Translations under genes and position numbers: made by a program | Assembly: GCA_921293015.1 (NCBI GenBank) | Contig: OV121093.1 | Location: 29,398,622 to 29,462,621 of the forward strand | DNA length: 64,000 nt | Reading direction: 5' to 3' | Source of the DNA: Phorcus lineatus | Lineage: Eukaryota; Mollusca; Gastropoda; Trochida; Trochidae | The notes under the pieces: generated by a model | What the model was told of the DNA's origin: nothing | Databases searched by the model: none | What the model saw: the letters and a program-made list of their open reading frames with translations, nothing else | Shown here: one piece after another, positions 45,241 through 57,914 of the stretch | Numbering within the stretch: the first letter of the stretch is position 1 | Layout: every line of letters starts with the position of its first letter

Positions 45241-47255
45241 GGAAAATAGTTCCGGATGCAATCTCTTTCACGTGCAATGTTTCACAACAGTGTTGAATAA
45301 CATTTCATTGTTTCACAACTGTAATATCTCCAACGAGAGCGTAATAAAATTCGTTTCATGTACAACGGCCTTTCTGAGTTCTGTAATGTTGGCGATGGCT
45401 GATTTCTCTTGAAAATACTGACGAACCGTATTCATGACTGCGCTCGGTAGGGTTAAGAGCTGGATTTACACAATGCATTTATTGAGCTTCGGATGGCTTA
45501 TCCATGACCATTTGTTATTGTTGGCATTATGTTTACAGCTGTATACCGAAAGTTTGTTCATATACCTTAGTATCTTATATATTACAAATATCATGTTTCA
45601 TGACGCAGCATGGCATTACGAAAATGAAACGGATGATGTTTAATGTACAGGTCACATGTACTGTAACGTAAATGTACATCATACTCAACAATTAACCAGA
45701 GTAATTTTTAGTTCATTAAAGTGACCAGGGATCAAATTCCCAAAACATTGATTTTCATTGTTTCTGCAAATTCTATTTGAAGTGATCAGCATCTTTAAAC
45801 ACAAGATATGTTTATTACCATTCACTTATCCAATGTGATAGATATTTTCTCAGACATTTGAACAGTCATAATTCGAACTATTGCTTGATGGACAAGACGA
45901 TACAAAAATAAGTTAAGATATGGCTATTTTACAGGTGGACAATATGTGATTTATTGTCAGTTATGCAGAAGTTATTCTATGGACGTAAATAAAAACGTAA
46001 ATTACATGATATGTGCATGCAATATGTGACATGATGTATGTGAACAAAGCCAGACAAAGGCAGTCAGACTCGTTTTAGTAAGCTCAAAAACCATCTGCAA
46101 TTGTACGTGGGTCACAGTTCCTATCATATGTTTACACACGTCATTTTACTGGCACTATTAGTGATGACTTGTCATCAGGAATAATACTACGTGTAATGTT
46201 GTCAATAATAAGTGCACAGTGTTCTCGACAGGTGCTTTTTATCTTTTGGGTTCGTATTGAAAGGTTCATATGAATTCAAAAGTCCGGTAACCAAATCACT
46301 TTTAGTGCCATGATAAGTAAGTAAAAATGTTTTACAACTTTCATATTACTTCCCATACAAAGCTTACAAAATAAATTGTGCATTTAATATGCACTTTACA
46401 CCAAAACTTTTGTTTACCACATATTTATCTGTGGAGTTGAACTAATCTGGATGTCCTTACAAGTTAACTGTAGATCAGCTTGTGATTCGAAACAGTATAA
46501 CATATTTTACAGTTCAGTAGATTAACAATGTCTTAAACTTAGTTTGATAAAGTTGATGTTTTATGTGACTAGTTATCTAGTTTTCATAATGTAATATTAT
46601 GAAATTTAATAATGTTTTTCTGGCAATTTTTCTGTTATTTTTAGTTGATTATTAGTTATTATTTAAAAAATTATCGGATTGTCTGTTATCTTTAACCTTA
46701 CTGTGTGTCATAAACATCTATCACAATACGTAGAATTGTAAGTAATCAAAACATTACTAATGATAAAATACTAATCTTTTCCAAGATAATCATGCAAAGT
46801 GACAAAACTGAATAGGTTATCATTAAACTGACTATGAAACCATTTTTAACAGTCGATAAAACTAATCAATTATTGGAATTTGATAAGCTTCCAATCTCTT
46901 GTGGTTACTAATAGTATTTTCGTATGTTTTAATATAGGAACAAAATAAAAGCAATAAAATGTATTTTTATTTTGTCTACCCAACAAATTGCTCACAGTCT
47001 ATGTACTGATTACTGCTACCGACTAAAACAACAAGAATTATTTAACACTGTTGAATGGTGGTTTGGAATACTTGGATGACATTACATTCCTTTGTGCAAG
47101 GGTAGTGTCTACTCTGGACAGCGTTATTACAGTTTAATATAGTACTAGGAAGCTTGGAATAGATTTGAGTGTAGCATGGTAGACGGAGCGTCAAATAAAT
47201 AACGATAAGAACAATCTGAATCTATTGTTGAATAGCATGAAATAAAAAAAAAAAA
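45241..47255. other. no gene seen
   Basis: AT-rich DNA. The 69-codon ORF at 45434-45643 is hydrophobic (leucine/isoleucine-rich) but has no supporting signal. A poly(A) run lies near 47244-47254. Confidence 0.5.
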
Positions 47256-47261
47256 TTTAAA

Positions 47262-47526
47262 ATGAGATTTATGTTAACTGCATGTCATGTTTTAATATTT
47301 GGCACGAACACAGGGAAAGTACCATTGTACAACCACTTAACATGTCTAGTGCTGTATAAAAGCCACCCATATGTATCCAAACCCGTTGAAAAACAAAATA
47401 TGTTTTGTAAATGAAACCCAAATAATTTCTTCCCATGTTATCATTATATTTACACATTTTCGGTAGTCTGTTTTCGCTCATTTTAAGCAATTTGACCCAA
47501 TACCGTAATAAACGCAAGAAAGCATG

Positions 47527-47557
<31 letters not shown>

Positions 47558-48310
47558 AAACGGGCACATTCGCCATACACAGTATTATTTGGGGTTAGCA
47601 TTCCTACATGTAACTATCATTTGCAGGCTAGCAGATGAACCCTTTTCAGTAATTTATATTGCATTACTCCCCACATTTCACATCCATATAATAATATCGA
47701 CATAAGCTAAGAATTAAAGATTTTACAATTGTTTTTCGGATTGATCACTCCAATCCTGTTTAGCTTCACAATGAGTTCCATCATTGCTCTTTTACAACGC
47801 CTTTCCAAATCTGTAACACATGCTATCACTTAAAAATTGCTTGATAACCAAATCCCTAAATATGTATAACTATTTGCTGTGTCGACCTTTTTGTTTCCTT
47901 TATAAAACCACGTTTCCTTACGTAAAAGTATTCCCCCTTTTCTAAAAAAATAATAATTTGTGTTTTATCAAGGTTTACAGTCAACCCCCAATTATCTGAG
48001 AATGATTAAAGAATAATTAATTGGTTTTGAAGGCCAACTATCGATTCAGACACAAGATTGACATCATCTGCAAAAAGAAATAGAAATATTTCATACAAAT
48101 CTGGGACTAATTGAGTTTACCAACCAAGTTTATACATTTTGACAATTCACCAATGAATAGCGAGAATATCAATGGGCTAAAAATACATCCCTGCCGCACT
48201 CCGTTTGGGCAATCAAATAAACGGTTAACATCCGAGGGAGAACATTTTACACACGCTTGTACAGATTCATAAATAGATACAAGTGCTGGCATAATCAACT
48301 AATGAAAACA
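47262..48310 (-). mobile_element. decayed LINE reverse transcriptase, remnant 1
   Basis: The minus-strand frames read in order: VKCSPSDVNRLFDCPNGVRQ and GCIFSPLIFSLFIGEL (48107-48298), then FADDVNLVSESIVGLQNQL and DNWGLTVNLDKTQII (about 48075-47950), then YLGIWLSSN and SILLYGCEMWG (about 47870-47660). The post-RT stretch is TPNNTVYGECARFPIY ... RYWVKLLKMSENRLPKM (47269-47601). Stops and frameshifts break it throughout. A (TA)n microsatellite (47527-47553) has expanded inside the coding remnant. The catalytic FADD is still visible. Confidence 0.82.
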
Positions 48311-48769
48311 AGCTACTAAATTTGTTCATATGTGGGTGGTGATGACATTATGTTGGAAGATATCTACTCCTCAGATCATTACATACTAGGCATACTAAAA
48401 TTACATGAAATTCAGTTGTATATGGATATTTATGATGCCTATAAGAATTCATTTTGGAACCATTAATATTACTTATTATTTTCGAATGGTGAAACATGCC
48501 ATTTATCGGTGAAAATAAAACCCGTATTTTCACTGAGTGAAATAAAAATGGTATTCTTCTCTGTACATTGATGCAACAATCATATAACGCCATGCAATAG
48601 CCGCGCTAGCGAAGTGTTTTAGCTTCTAAATTCACATAGGGTCATTTACGGGGTTATGGGAAGCATGATAAATTGAACATTTGACATTTCTCGTCGAATA
48701 CCATGAATATCTCATCTCTTGAAGTAGAAATTTATATTTTCACGAGTGACGAAAAATGTCAAATATCCT
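48311..48769. other. spacer between LINE remnants
   Basis: AT-rich sequence with no reverse transcriptase similarity that I can see. Confidence 0.4.
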
Positions 48770-50130
48770 CTATGTATCTTTGTCAGACATCTCTGTAAAC
48801 CTTGTTACTGATTGTTAAATACTTCTCAGAATAGTAGTCATCATGTTTGATCTTAGAATAGAATTTTAGAAACCTTGATATAGATATTTTGTTGTTCCAC
48901 TCTTGGAGATATATATCTTGACATAATTTATGAAACATTTCTAGAAAGTAGTTTTTATTTTCAACAGCCTGGGATACCCATATATATCCAAAGCCGTATT
49001 TAAAATGCAGTCTCCTTACTTTTAGAGACCCAATTTTCATCTCCTGATTTATCAAATCTATTTAACATTTCATAACACTTCCTGGTGTATCTAGATGACG
49101 GTTGACGAAAAATCCTGATCCAAAATGCGAGAAATCTGACATTGATTAAAGGATTTCCTCCGCACTCAGCTATATCAGCTTTTTTGGGAGCCAACGTGTA
49201 CAATAATTTTACAAAACTTAGCATGCACCTTTTCAATAGGTTTACGAGTTTTCCAACCCCATAATTCTTCCCCATACAACAAAATTGGCTGAACTTTTCC
49301 ATCAAATATCTTAAAAGCAGCTTTTACAAGCAATTTTTAAGAAAAAAATGTAATGAAGCATTTTATTTGGACAAAGTCTCACATGCTGTAGTAAATGTAT
49401 TCCTAATGGAAAAGATATTACCTAGATATTTAGAGTATGACATTACTCCTATCTTTTCGTCCATGATTAAACCATTCTCATATTTGGATAGAGTTCCACT
49501 TTTCTTGAAGACTACAAATTTCGTTTTCTTAAAATGTATTTCTAGACCCCATTTCTCACAGTATGTTACTAGAATGTATATTTTCTTTTGGAGATTTTCA
49601 ACGCTATCCGCAAATATTGCTACATCTTCTGCAAATAGCAATAATGAAATTGCTTTAAAGAGCAACTCCGTGAGTTGTTGGAATCATACATGCCAACCTT
49701 AATCAATGGTGTCATTTGATCGCGAAGTATCGACTGTTACCAAAAAAACAAACATTTTAAAGCTTATTGCTTTTTTACAGTGATGATATGAAGGTAGAAC
49801 GTCGCAATTATGATCGAGGAGTTGAAAGCGTTTGTTTGTAAATATAACTAGTATCTATGTATAAGGCTTTTTTTGATTTTCATGAAAACTAGTTTTTGTC
49901 ATATCGATGTTTTTTGTTTCCAATTCTTCATTGAAATAAATATAATAAAACCATATATGTTTTTTGGACATGAAAAGTTAAGATGTTTTGATTTTGTATC
50001 AGGTTCGTAATATAATATGTTATGAAAATGCCACACGTATCAGGTGATATCATTTCATTTATATGTTCATTAATATATAAAATAAAAAGTGCCAGTGACA
50101 ATATGCAACCCTGTCGCACACCACAAATCA
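48770..50130 (-). mobile_element. decayed LINE reverse transcriptase, remnant 2
   Basis: In minus-strand order: VRQGC-type box MRQGCILSLALFILYINE (49928-50119), LLLFAEDVAIFADSVENLQK and CEKWGLEIHFKKTKFVVFKK (49363-49665), YSKYLGNIFSI, the post-RT AECGGNPLINVRFLAFW (49000-49305), and FKYGFGYIWVSQAVENKN (48783-49055). The catalytic FADD has become FAED. The pieces lie in different frames, and extra sequence lies between the first two motifs. It belongs to a related but distinct subfamily from remnant 1. Confidence 0.82.
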
Positions 50131-50282
50131 GTCATTGATAATTTGTTGTATATTACAGATGCTTTTACATTTTGATATACACTTTTCAGTAAATTATGTA
50201 TCTTTTACCGAACGTATGCAACAAATGGCACAATGATTTGAATGGTTTAATCAATTGGAATTCAACATTTTTTTAATATAGA

Positions 50283-50960
50283 CAATCAACTAAAGATACT
50301 AAGCTTTTGGAATTCCAATACAAGTTTATCCACAGAGCCATCTATACGAAACGGGAGTTGCTAAAAATGAAATTAGTTGATAATGATATATGTGAATCAT
50401 GTGGAGCAAGTGAGAATATTTACCATGTATATGTGGAATGCCCAATCATTCGAATGTTTTGGAACGAACTTGCCAACTTCTTAAGCAGATCATTTAATCA
50501 AACACTCGAAATTTCAACACTGGATATATCACTTTGTTCAACCAATAGCAACTTGCTAAAAATCACATAATATTATTAGCTAAACGTCATATATTTGTTA
50601 TGAACATCAAACGTTTGAAACCAAACTTTACAATATTTTCAAAGATTTTAAAAGATGTTTTTGACATCGAGAAATATATTGCACGAACTTTTTTTAACAT
50701 GAATTTTTTGATAGGAAATGGATGCTTCTCAAAGATGTCCTTTAAACGTTTGATTTAAATTTATCACTTATGAGGGATAAATCTTTTCATATGTATTCTC
50801 TATTCCCACTGCTGATTGTAAAAAATAAATTTGTCATCTGTTCATGTTTATTATGTCATAAATTCTTGTTTACCCTCTCAACTGTACCCACCTTTGATTG
50901 TATCCTTTTATATTATTGAATGTAGTATGAAAGTTTGATCACTGGTACTGTAACCTTCTC
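50283..50960 (+). mobile_element. LINE C-terminal fragment with zinc knuckle, remnant 3
   Basis: The plus-strand frame 50307-50570 reads FQYKFIHRAIYTKRELLKMK, then CESCGASENIYHVYVECPII and RMFWNELANFL, a C-x2-C...H-x4-C knuckle at the end of LINE ORF2. After a frame break it continues AKRHIFVMNIKRLKPNF ... DIEKYIART (about 50576-50690), then an AT-rich 3' UTR. It has the opposite orientation to remnants 1 and 2, so it is an independent insertion. Confidence 0.78.
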
Positions 50961-51508
50961 TAAAACAAAGCCTTGTGTATGCAGACAAAACTTAATTCTG
51001 TCACTAGAATATAAGTTCCAATCTTTCACACATCACAAGATTACTCTAAAGCTTATATCAGTTTGCTCGAGAAAATAATGATGATGATAATAAAGATATT
51101 TGAAGAAAGATTATGAAGATGTTAATGGAGTTACCGAAGAAAGATAATGATGATGATAATGAAGATATTTGAGAAAGAGGAGAAGAGTGGAAGTGTGGAT
51201 GTGTGTTACAGTCCTAAAGTTTCTTCTTCGCACCAAAACTGCTGACTTGAGTACTTTATAACAATTGTTAGGTATTCTTTCTTTTTAAATTTGAAAATGA
51301 GACAGAGACAAAAATCAATGGGAGATGACAGTGGAATTACAACAAGAGCCGCGAAGTGCATACCACACTGCTCTCGCACTTTATGACTTCTGGACCGAGT
51401 GGTGAAATTTCACAATTTTGCCATCATTGTAAAGACAAAACAATTATTTGGATTCCAAGTCAACTGCGCGACAAAAATAAAGAAGAAGCTAGTGATGTGC
51501 ATTTATCA
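50961..51508. other. no gene seen
   Basis: Contains a gatgatgataatgaagatat-type A/G-rich repeat at about 51080-51175. An ORF (51356-52189) starts here but consists mostly of the following array; its 50-codon unique N-terminus is unrecognised. Confidence 0.45.
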
Positions 51509-52138
51509 AGTTGTTCACAAATAGCTGATGGTACCCTAACATTTGTCAAGTGTTGTTCACAAATAGCTGAGGGTACCCTAACATTTATCAAGTGTTGTTC
51601 ACAAATAGCTGAGGGTACCCTAACATTTATCAAGTGTTGTTCACAAATAGCTGAGGGTACCCTAACATTTATCAAGTGTTGTTCACAAATAGCTGAGGGT
51701 ACCCTAACATTTATCAAGTGTTGTTCACAAATAGCTGAGGGTACCCTAACATTTATCAAGTGTTGTTCACAAATAGCTGAGGGTACCCTAACATTTATCA
51801 AGTGTTGTTCACAAATAGCTGAGGGTACCCTAACATTTATCAAGTGTTGTTTACAAATAGCTGAGGGTACCCTAACATTTATCAAGTGTTGTTCACAAAT
51901 AGCTGAGGGTACCCTAACATTTATCAAGTGTTGTTCACAAATAGCTGAGGGTACCCTAACATTTATCAAGTGTTGTTCACAAATAGCTGAGGGTACCCTA
52001 ACATTTATCAAGTGTTGTTCACAAATAGCTGAGGGTACCCTAACATTTATCAAGTGTTGTTCACAAATAGCTGAGGGTACCCTAACATTTATCAAGCGTT
52101 GTTCACAAATAGCTGAGGGTACCCTAACTATTTGGCAC
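51509..52138. repeat. near-perfect 42-bp minisatellite, about 15 units
   Basis: The unit is ttcacaaatagctgagggta followed by ccctaacatttatcaagtgttg (42 bp). Most units appear identical. The first unit has gatggt and ttgtc variants, a middle one has tttaca for ttcaca, and the penultimate has aagcgt. Each contains the palindrome agggtaccct. Both strands are open for over 240 codons (plus: CCSQIAEGTLTFIK; minus: INVRVPSAICEQHL) because 42 is a multiple of three. I therefore do not call a gene. The high homogeneity indicates recent amplification or strong homogenisation. Confidence 0.95.
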
Positions 52139-52194
52139 TTTGTATTTTGTACAATAAGCAGCGACTGTTTGGACAAATGTCGCAAATAAGACAA

Positions 52195-55100
52195 TTATCA
52201 ACATTTGTTTGCAATTAATTCAAGGTGCCCCTCTTTTACTTTTCATATCACTGAAACCAGTTGACAGTTGTTCATTATTTCTACTCAATCGTAAAGGAAA
52301 GATCTATCTTTAATGGCATGCATTAACAATGCAACGTACTTATAGAGTACCGTTTTTTTATAATGCTGGAATGTTCGCCCGAACATTACTTCATCCGCCG
52401 AGAGAAATGATAAAGCGGGAGCCAAGGCTGTTGTAGAAGAACTCGCTTGCTGGTGCCCTTTGATATAATGAGCGCGCCATTTTAGTTCTCGCTAATAATG
52501 CTGTAGGGTCAGAACCTTGTTTGGATATCCCGAACTATCTTTAGCTGTGCTTATCTTTTGACCCTGAAGACATATTCTTATGAGATGTATTATTTTAATA
52601 TATCTAATAATAATATCGTCATTTTAAAGAATAACCCTACAATTCCTAGGAAATATTGTTTTGACAATAGATTTTAAACAATGTCCTGTTACAGTCAAGT
52701 TATTAACATCACAATGTTTTAAATCATCCAGTAATGATATCACAATTCTATAACATCATTAACATGACAACCCCATGGTGCTATTACATGACTGCACTGA
52801 TGACTGAGTTGTGCAGTGTTCAGAAAAATTTAAATGAAAAATGATTTTGGTTGATGAATAGAATCTCCCCCTCGTGTCTTTTGATATTAAAAATGTCAAC
52901 ACTCGTTGATGAAAGAAAAAGTAACTTTGTTCAAGCCTTGTTGATATCAGAAGACACGGTGAGATTCTCTTTATATAATACATGTACGCGGGATCAGTAT
53001 TAGGGATTTTATTCAACTGGAAATAAAGACAATCTTGCATACAAGATTGCAGAATTCTCACTAGCGTGCGTATCGTAATAATAAGGAATAATGTATCTTA
53101 AATTCCATACATAATTTAATAGATTTCTTTAGATTGTAATAGATATTGATGTAGATGGGATAAAAAACCCTTCAAAGTGTCGGGTAAGGAGTGTTCATTT
53201 CTTTATGGGTTTGGTCAACTTATTGGGTATGAATCGATAGTTTACATCCGGAATTCGCCGTGTTAACACATCAAATATTGTAAAAACGGCCACGTCTCGA
53301 TGGAGAATCATCAACAAGGGTAACTAGAAATTACCGTTAACGAGGCGAGTGCTTCAAATTCAGAAAAATGCAGCCACGGGCGCAAAACTGGTCAGCACAA
53401 TATTCATCAACTTGAGGGTTAACAATGATGATAAAAATACACACCATGTACTCCTCTCCTTTCAAGGAAACAGCGTTTATCCTCTGTATAGATGATTTTA
53501 CCACCCGATGGGTCCCGTGTTCCCTTAGCAAAACAGTGAAGTTTCGATTTTGATGAAACCTCTATATTGTTTAAAGAACCAGCATTCAAAGTCCCATTTC
53601 TTCTTAGAAAACACTGGGTAAAGAAAGCGACGTAGGTACAAAATGGCTGATAAAGCATTCTTTTTTAGTAGATTGATGTTACTGCTGTCTAGAATAGTGT
53701 GGATATGGGAACTGTTCTTTTAGTTTAATATAACTACTATGATTTTTAATTATTCTTATTATCTATGCTTTGCTTTTTACATTGACATTCTTGTTTTTTT
53801 TTCACAATACAACCTTTGCATTTAAACTTGGCCCTTATCAAAGTACGGAAAGCTGCATAATGGTTTAAGCCTTCAGAGACACATTCAGTTAAGATACTGA
53901 ACAAATGTTTTTTTGTTATATTTGGATCCCAATATCTGCAATAGCTATATATTACAAAGTATGTTTAATCTTGCAGACAGATACAGTAATACAAATATAA
54001 CAATGTTATATCTATTCCTTGCTGATACTTTATCAGATTGCTGGAGTTGTATTTTTAAGTTTTGATAGTGGTATTCCACAGATAAATTAAAAACATCATG
54101 TCTTGTTAAAAATGACGGATGACATTAAATGTTTACTCCAATTTGCTATTTTATGGATCCTTACTTGTTTTGGCGTTTTTTGGTTTATTTTACATCATTA
54201 CACCAATTTTGTTGTTTTAGACTGAATAGCTTGTTCTATTACAGCAAAACTTTCTGTGCAGGCAGACCTTATTGAGGAAATGCGAAATTTAGCTTTTGGG
54301 CCAAACCTGTTATTGCATTAAAGGCTTTGTACAAAAAGACGAGCAATACAAAATATTTAAAAAAATACTAAATCATGACTTGTTCACTTCATATGACCGT
54401 TTTTTAATTTTGATTCAAAACTAATTTCATTTAGCATTTAGGAGATGAAGATGTACATTTATCGAGATGATTTACCACATGTCCTTCACTGGCAAAATAG
54501 CATTTCTGTTACAATTATATATTCATATTAAGTTGAATCTTTTTGTTGTCGCTTGCAGCCATAATTTTCTTTTCCCGTTTCAATTCTTTTGCAGCTTCAA
54601 AATGTGAGTATTTCCTTTCAGCTGATAAATTAATACTGCCTTTACTATAATTGTAACTACGAATAACAAAGTCAATAGACATCAACTATGCTTTAAGGGA
54701 ATTTTGTAGATACTATCTGAGAGTTACCTCCCTGCGGGTTTTGAAAAATATGATCACTTTACGTTACTTCCTGAATATTGTCATTTAATAACGTTGTTTT
54801 TTTATTTTCACTGTTTTCTTTATTGTACAAGAAACATAATGGAAACCAATTGTTAGTTTCTTGAACTGTTCAAGAATAACAGCGTAAAGACTTATATTTG
54901 TGTCGAGTCCAACATTTTAGTTTCGGACATATCTCTGAAATTTTAATCAATCTTGATAAAATAAAACCTCTGAATACTTGTAAGATATAATTTCAACAAA
55001 CATTTGCGATTTGTAGACAAGAACATTTCTCGTCGCAGAACACAAAAGCAATGCATGTTATGTTAAGCTTTGCCCTCCTGCTACAGCAGCATTCACTAAT

Positions 55101-55965
55101 CTCCAGAGCCCCTACAACAACTTGATATGGAGTGTTGCAAGTGCATGTTATTGTTAACAGCTATTAGTTATGATTAAAGAAAGATTGCCTCTGCAATCAG
55201 AAATAAATAAATCCCAGTTTACTAAATATTTCTAAAAGGCACTCTTTCTGCACTCAAAATGAGTATTAGGGGGTAAATGAGAACACAGACTACTCAAAAT
55301 GTATCGAAGGCACTTTTTCCGTGCTCAAATTATTAATATTATTATCATTGACAGCTAAAGGCAAATGAGGATACAAATGATGCTTCTTTATCTCTTTAAA
55401 TGCCAAAATTATGATATTTTCTCTTTTTTTTATTTATAGTAGAAAAACCGCCATATAGATTTGAACAGGTCAAATTTATGCATTTAATTTAGATATATAT
55501 TTGTTAGTTGATCTACGAAACACTATTAACATATATTTTCGCTCCTAGCTGCTGTAAATAAGTTTTCAGAATTCCAAAGACCACAACTACTCCTCCATAA
55601 AGTTACACTATTTATGAAGTTTAACATATATGACTTCATCATCATACTATGTGGCCCTTTAAAAATCAGCACTAAAACCTGTTGAGCTACGTATTTACAA
55701 ACTGCATAACTGGTAGATAACGGTAGATTACCTGAGTGTGGGTCATCACTTATATCTATGTTGCACTTTGTAAATGTTTGAAAAGTCGGGTGATAAAACT
55801 GAATAGATAAAAACTAATGCACTGAACTTAAGCAATGTTTATACAATCACTTCTTAGGTAATATAAGGTGTACACAAATATATATGATTTTAAGAGTAAA
55901 ATAGCAGATCCAAGGTTTTGAGTACCCTGTTTGCATGCACACATTATAAACAAGATAACAAGAAA
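52195..55965. other. long gene-poor stretch
   Basis: AT-rich DNA. A GC-richer segment at 52375-52510 (gttcgcccgaacattacttc ... gagcgcgccattttag) may be an unrecognised repeat. A near-repeat (aggcactctttctgcactca / aggcactttttccgtgctca) occurs at about 55237 and 55308. Minus ORFs at 53337-53658 have no recognisable domain. No exon could be supported. Confidence 0.45.
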
Positions 55966-55974
55966 GTCCTATTG

Positions 55975-56205
55975 CAGAGCTCACATCAGTGCATATGATT
56001 TTTAAGATACAAACCTATGTCTACCTCTCACTGGAGCCCCAGCCGGACAGTGTTTGTGAAAACACTAACGTCCTGATACCTGAGGTAACACTTTAAGTAA
56101 CACTTGCAGAATCGCACCCCAATGATTATGTGAACATTATATTTCCACTTCACCTTGACGTCATGTACACACTGCATGTATACGTAGTTAGCAAATATGA
56201 AGATT
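55975..56205 (+). repeat. dispersed repeat, family R2 copy
   Basis: gagctcacatcagtgcatat, tatttccacttcaccttgac and gtacacactgcatgtatac follow the order of 10340-10545 and 2944-3090. Confidence 0.6.
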
Positions 56206-56838
56206 AAACAAAAGGTTTAATGACATTGAAAACTTATAAATTCTACATCTAGACAATTTCAGCTTTCTCACATTATCTGCCATGCCATTAGAGATGTTGA
56301 AATTTCTTGAGTGTGGGATCAATTGATATATGTATTTTGATATCCGTTGGGGTTGAAAAGCTTTGGTAAACAACTTTTGGTCAAATGAGGGTAGCTCTCC
56401 GGGAAGTTGGGTCGAGATTAATCAACTTAAGAGCTATCATACTACTTTTAGATACCGGTGATTACTAGACACAGTATGTTTATGTCCTTAATACAACCCC
56501 TCGCACTAAGGGTAGTTTTTTTTTTATTGTGCACTGGTGATTGAGTGACGTTGAAGTGTTAATTGAGTTGTGAAGCTGTGGAGTAAAGAGGTAAATAATG
56601 GGGTTCACTTTCAGTCAAAACAAATATTTTGTTTTGAATCAAACATTCATATCACTAATTCAAACGCCGATATAATTATTATATGTGATTTGTTTTACTA
56701 TTTCGTTCATTTAGGATTGTCCTGGTTAATATATGATTCACAAACTCGTAATGAATTGCTAAGACTACATTGAACTACCATGACATTATCGTTGTTCATC
56801 ATTCATGAATACAATAACCGAGTTACTTGCAACTCGCC
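56206..56838. other. no gene seen
   Basis: AT-rich. 56502-56545 resembles 9069-9132 (a further dispersed repeat). No ORF of note. Confidence 0.45.
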
Positions 56839-57729
56839 TATTTCGACTTCTTTTCAAGAACTACAGAATCTTAAACAATGATACATTGACAAATGATGAA
56901 TATAATGTATAGAGTTAGTAATTATGTGGATACTTAGTAGGATCAAAAGACCATAGTCTTTGAATTAATACAAAGATAGGCAAATTGAACGGCAACTGAA
57001 AACTATTTATATACATAAAATTACCATGAACATGTGAACCAATTTTTTATATAAATCAATGATGACAAAGGTAGAAAATAGAACAGTTAAAGGGACAGCA
57101 AAAAGCCATTTTGGGAATGTAAAATATTTTATATTTTATGTATAAGCATTTTTGTTATACAAATGTTGACATAAGAATGTTAAAATACCTCACATTTAAT
57201 TATAACTAATTTTTTTTGGCCGATGTCTGTTTACAAAGCAAAAGTCATTTTCCCGAATACATTCATTTTCGTGGTAAAAAGGTTGGATTCTTGAAAGGTA
57301 GAAATGCATCAATTTGTCATCCTAATATACATGACACAAGACTAAAATAGCTGAAATCTTGTAAACAGACTTCTTAGATAATTTAGGATTATAAATTTGA
57401 TATTTGCTGACCCTCTGATCCCAAGTGTGAAATATAAAATGAGGCCTTATTAGCTACAGAGAGAATGGACTATTAAAACTGTATTCGTCTGTGAATTATC
57501 TTCATTCCAATTGGAGTTAAAGTCGACTGGAGCAAGAAGATTGCATGATTTCTGTGAGGTATATGTTGACATGAAATAACTTGTTCTAACGTGTTAACAA
57601 TAACTGTAATCATATTGAATACAATGTTAAAGAAAAAATAACGACAGAGTTTATTATTTTATAAATCTGACGTGTTAAGTGATGTGTTAAATGATGTCGG
57701 TAAGCTAAACATGCCTATACTACAAGGTC

Positions 57730-57840
57730 CAGTCAACAAGAACTGAAGCAATGTGATGATTGGATACATGTCAACTACATGCAGTGTGAACATGGCTGTC
57801 CTTGTAAATAAGTCAGGGTTGTTTTGTGAATGTAATGCCC
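57730..57840 (-). promoter_or_regulatory. inverted R2 repeat in the probable promoter of paralogue B
   Basis: catgcagtgtgaacatggct and ttgtaaataagtcagggtt are the reverse complement of the R2 3' end, at the same distance from the start codon as in paralogue A (within about 20 bp). Conserved placement does not prove function. Confidence 0.35.
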
Positions 57841-57914
57841 ACATAACAGGTGAACTTTACATTGTGAACTGTATGACATAGAGTAAACAGCTCGGCGTTA
57901 CTGTTTCATACACC

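Noticed and set aside
51540..52130. Telomere-like ccctaac motifs
   Set aside because: Each occurs once per 42-bp unit as part of gggtaccctaac, not as tandem TTAGGG.
51509..52138. Regularly spaced palindromic repeat resembling a CRISPR array
   Set aside because: The whole 42-bp unit is repeated, with no unique spacers, and the genome is eukaryotic.
51356..52194. Long ORFs (277 codons plus strand, 244 codons minus strand) through the 42-bp array
   Set aside because: Both strands are open because the period is a multiple of three. There is no unique domain, signal peptide or splice evidence, so the array is annotated as a repeat.
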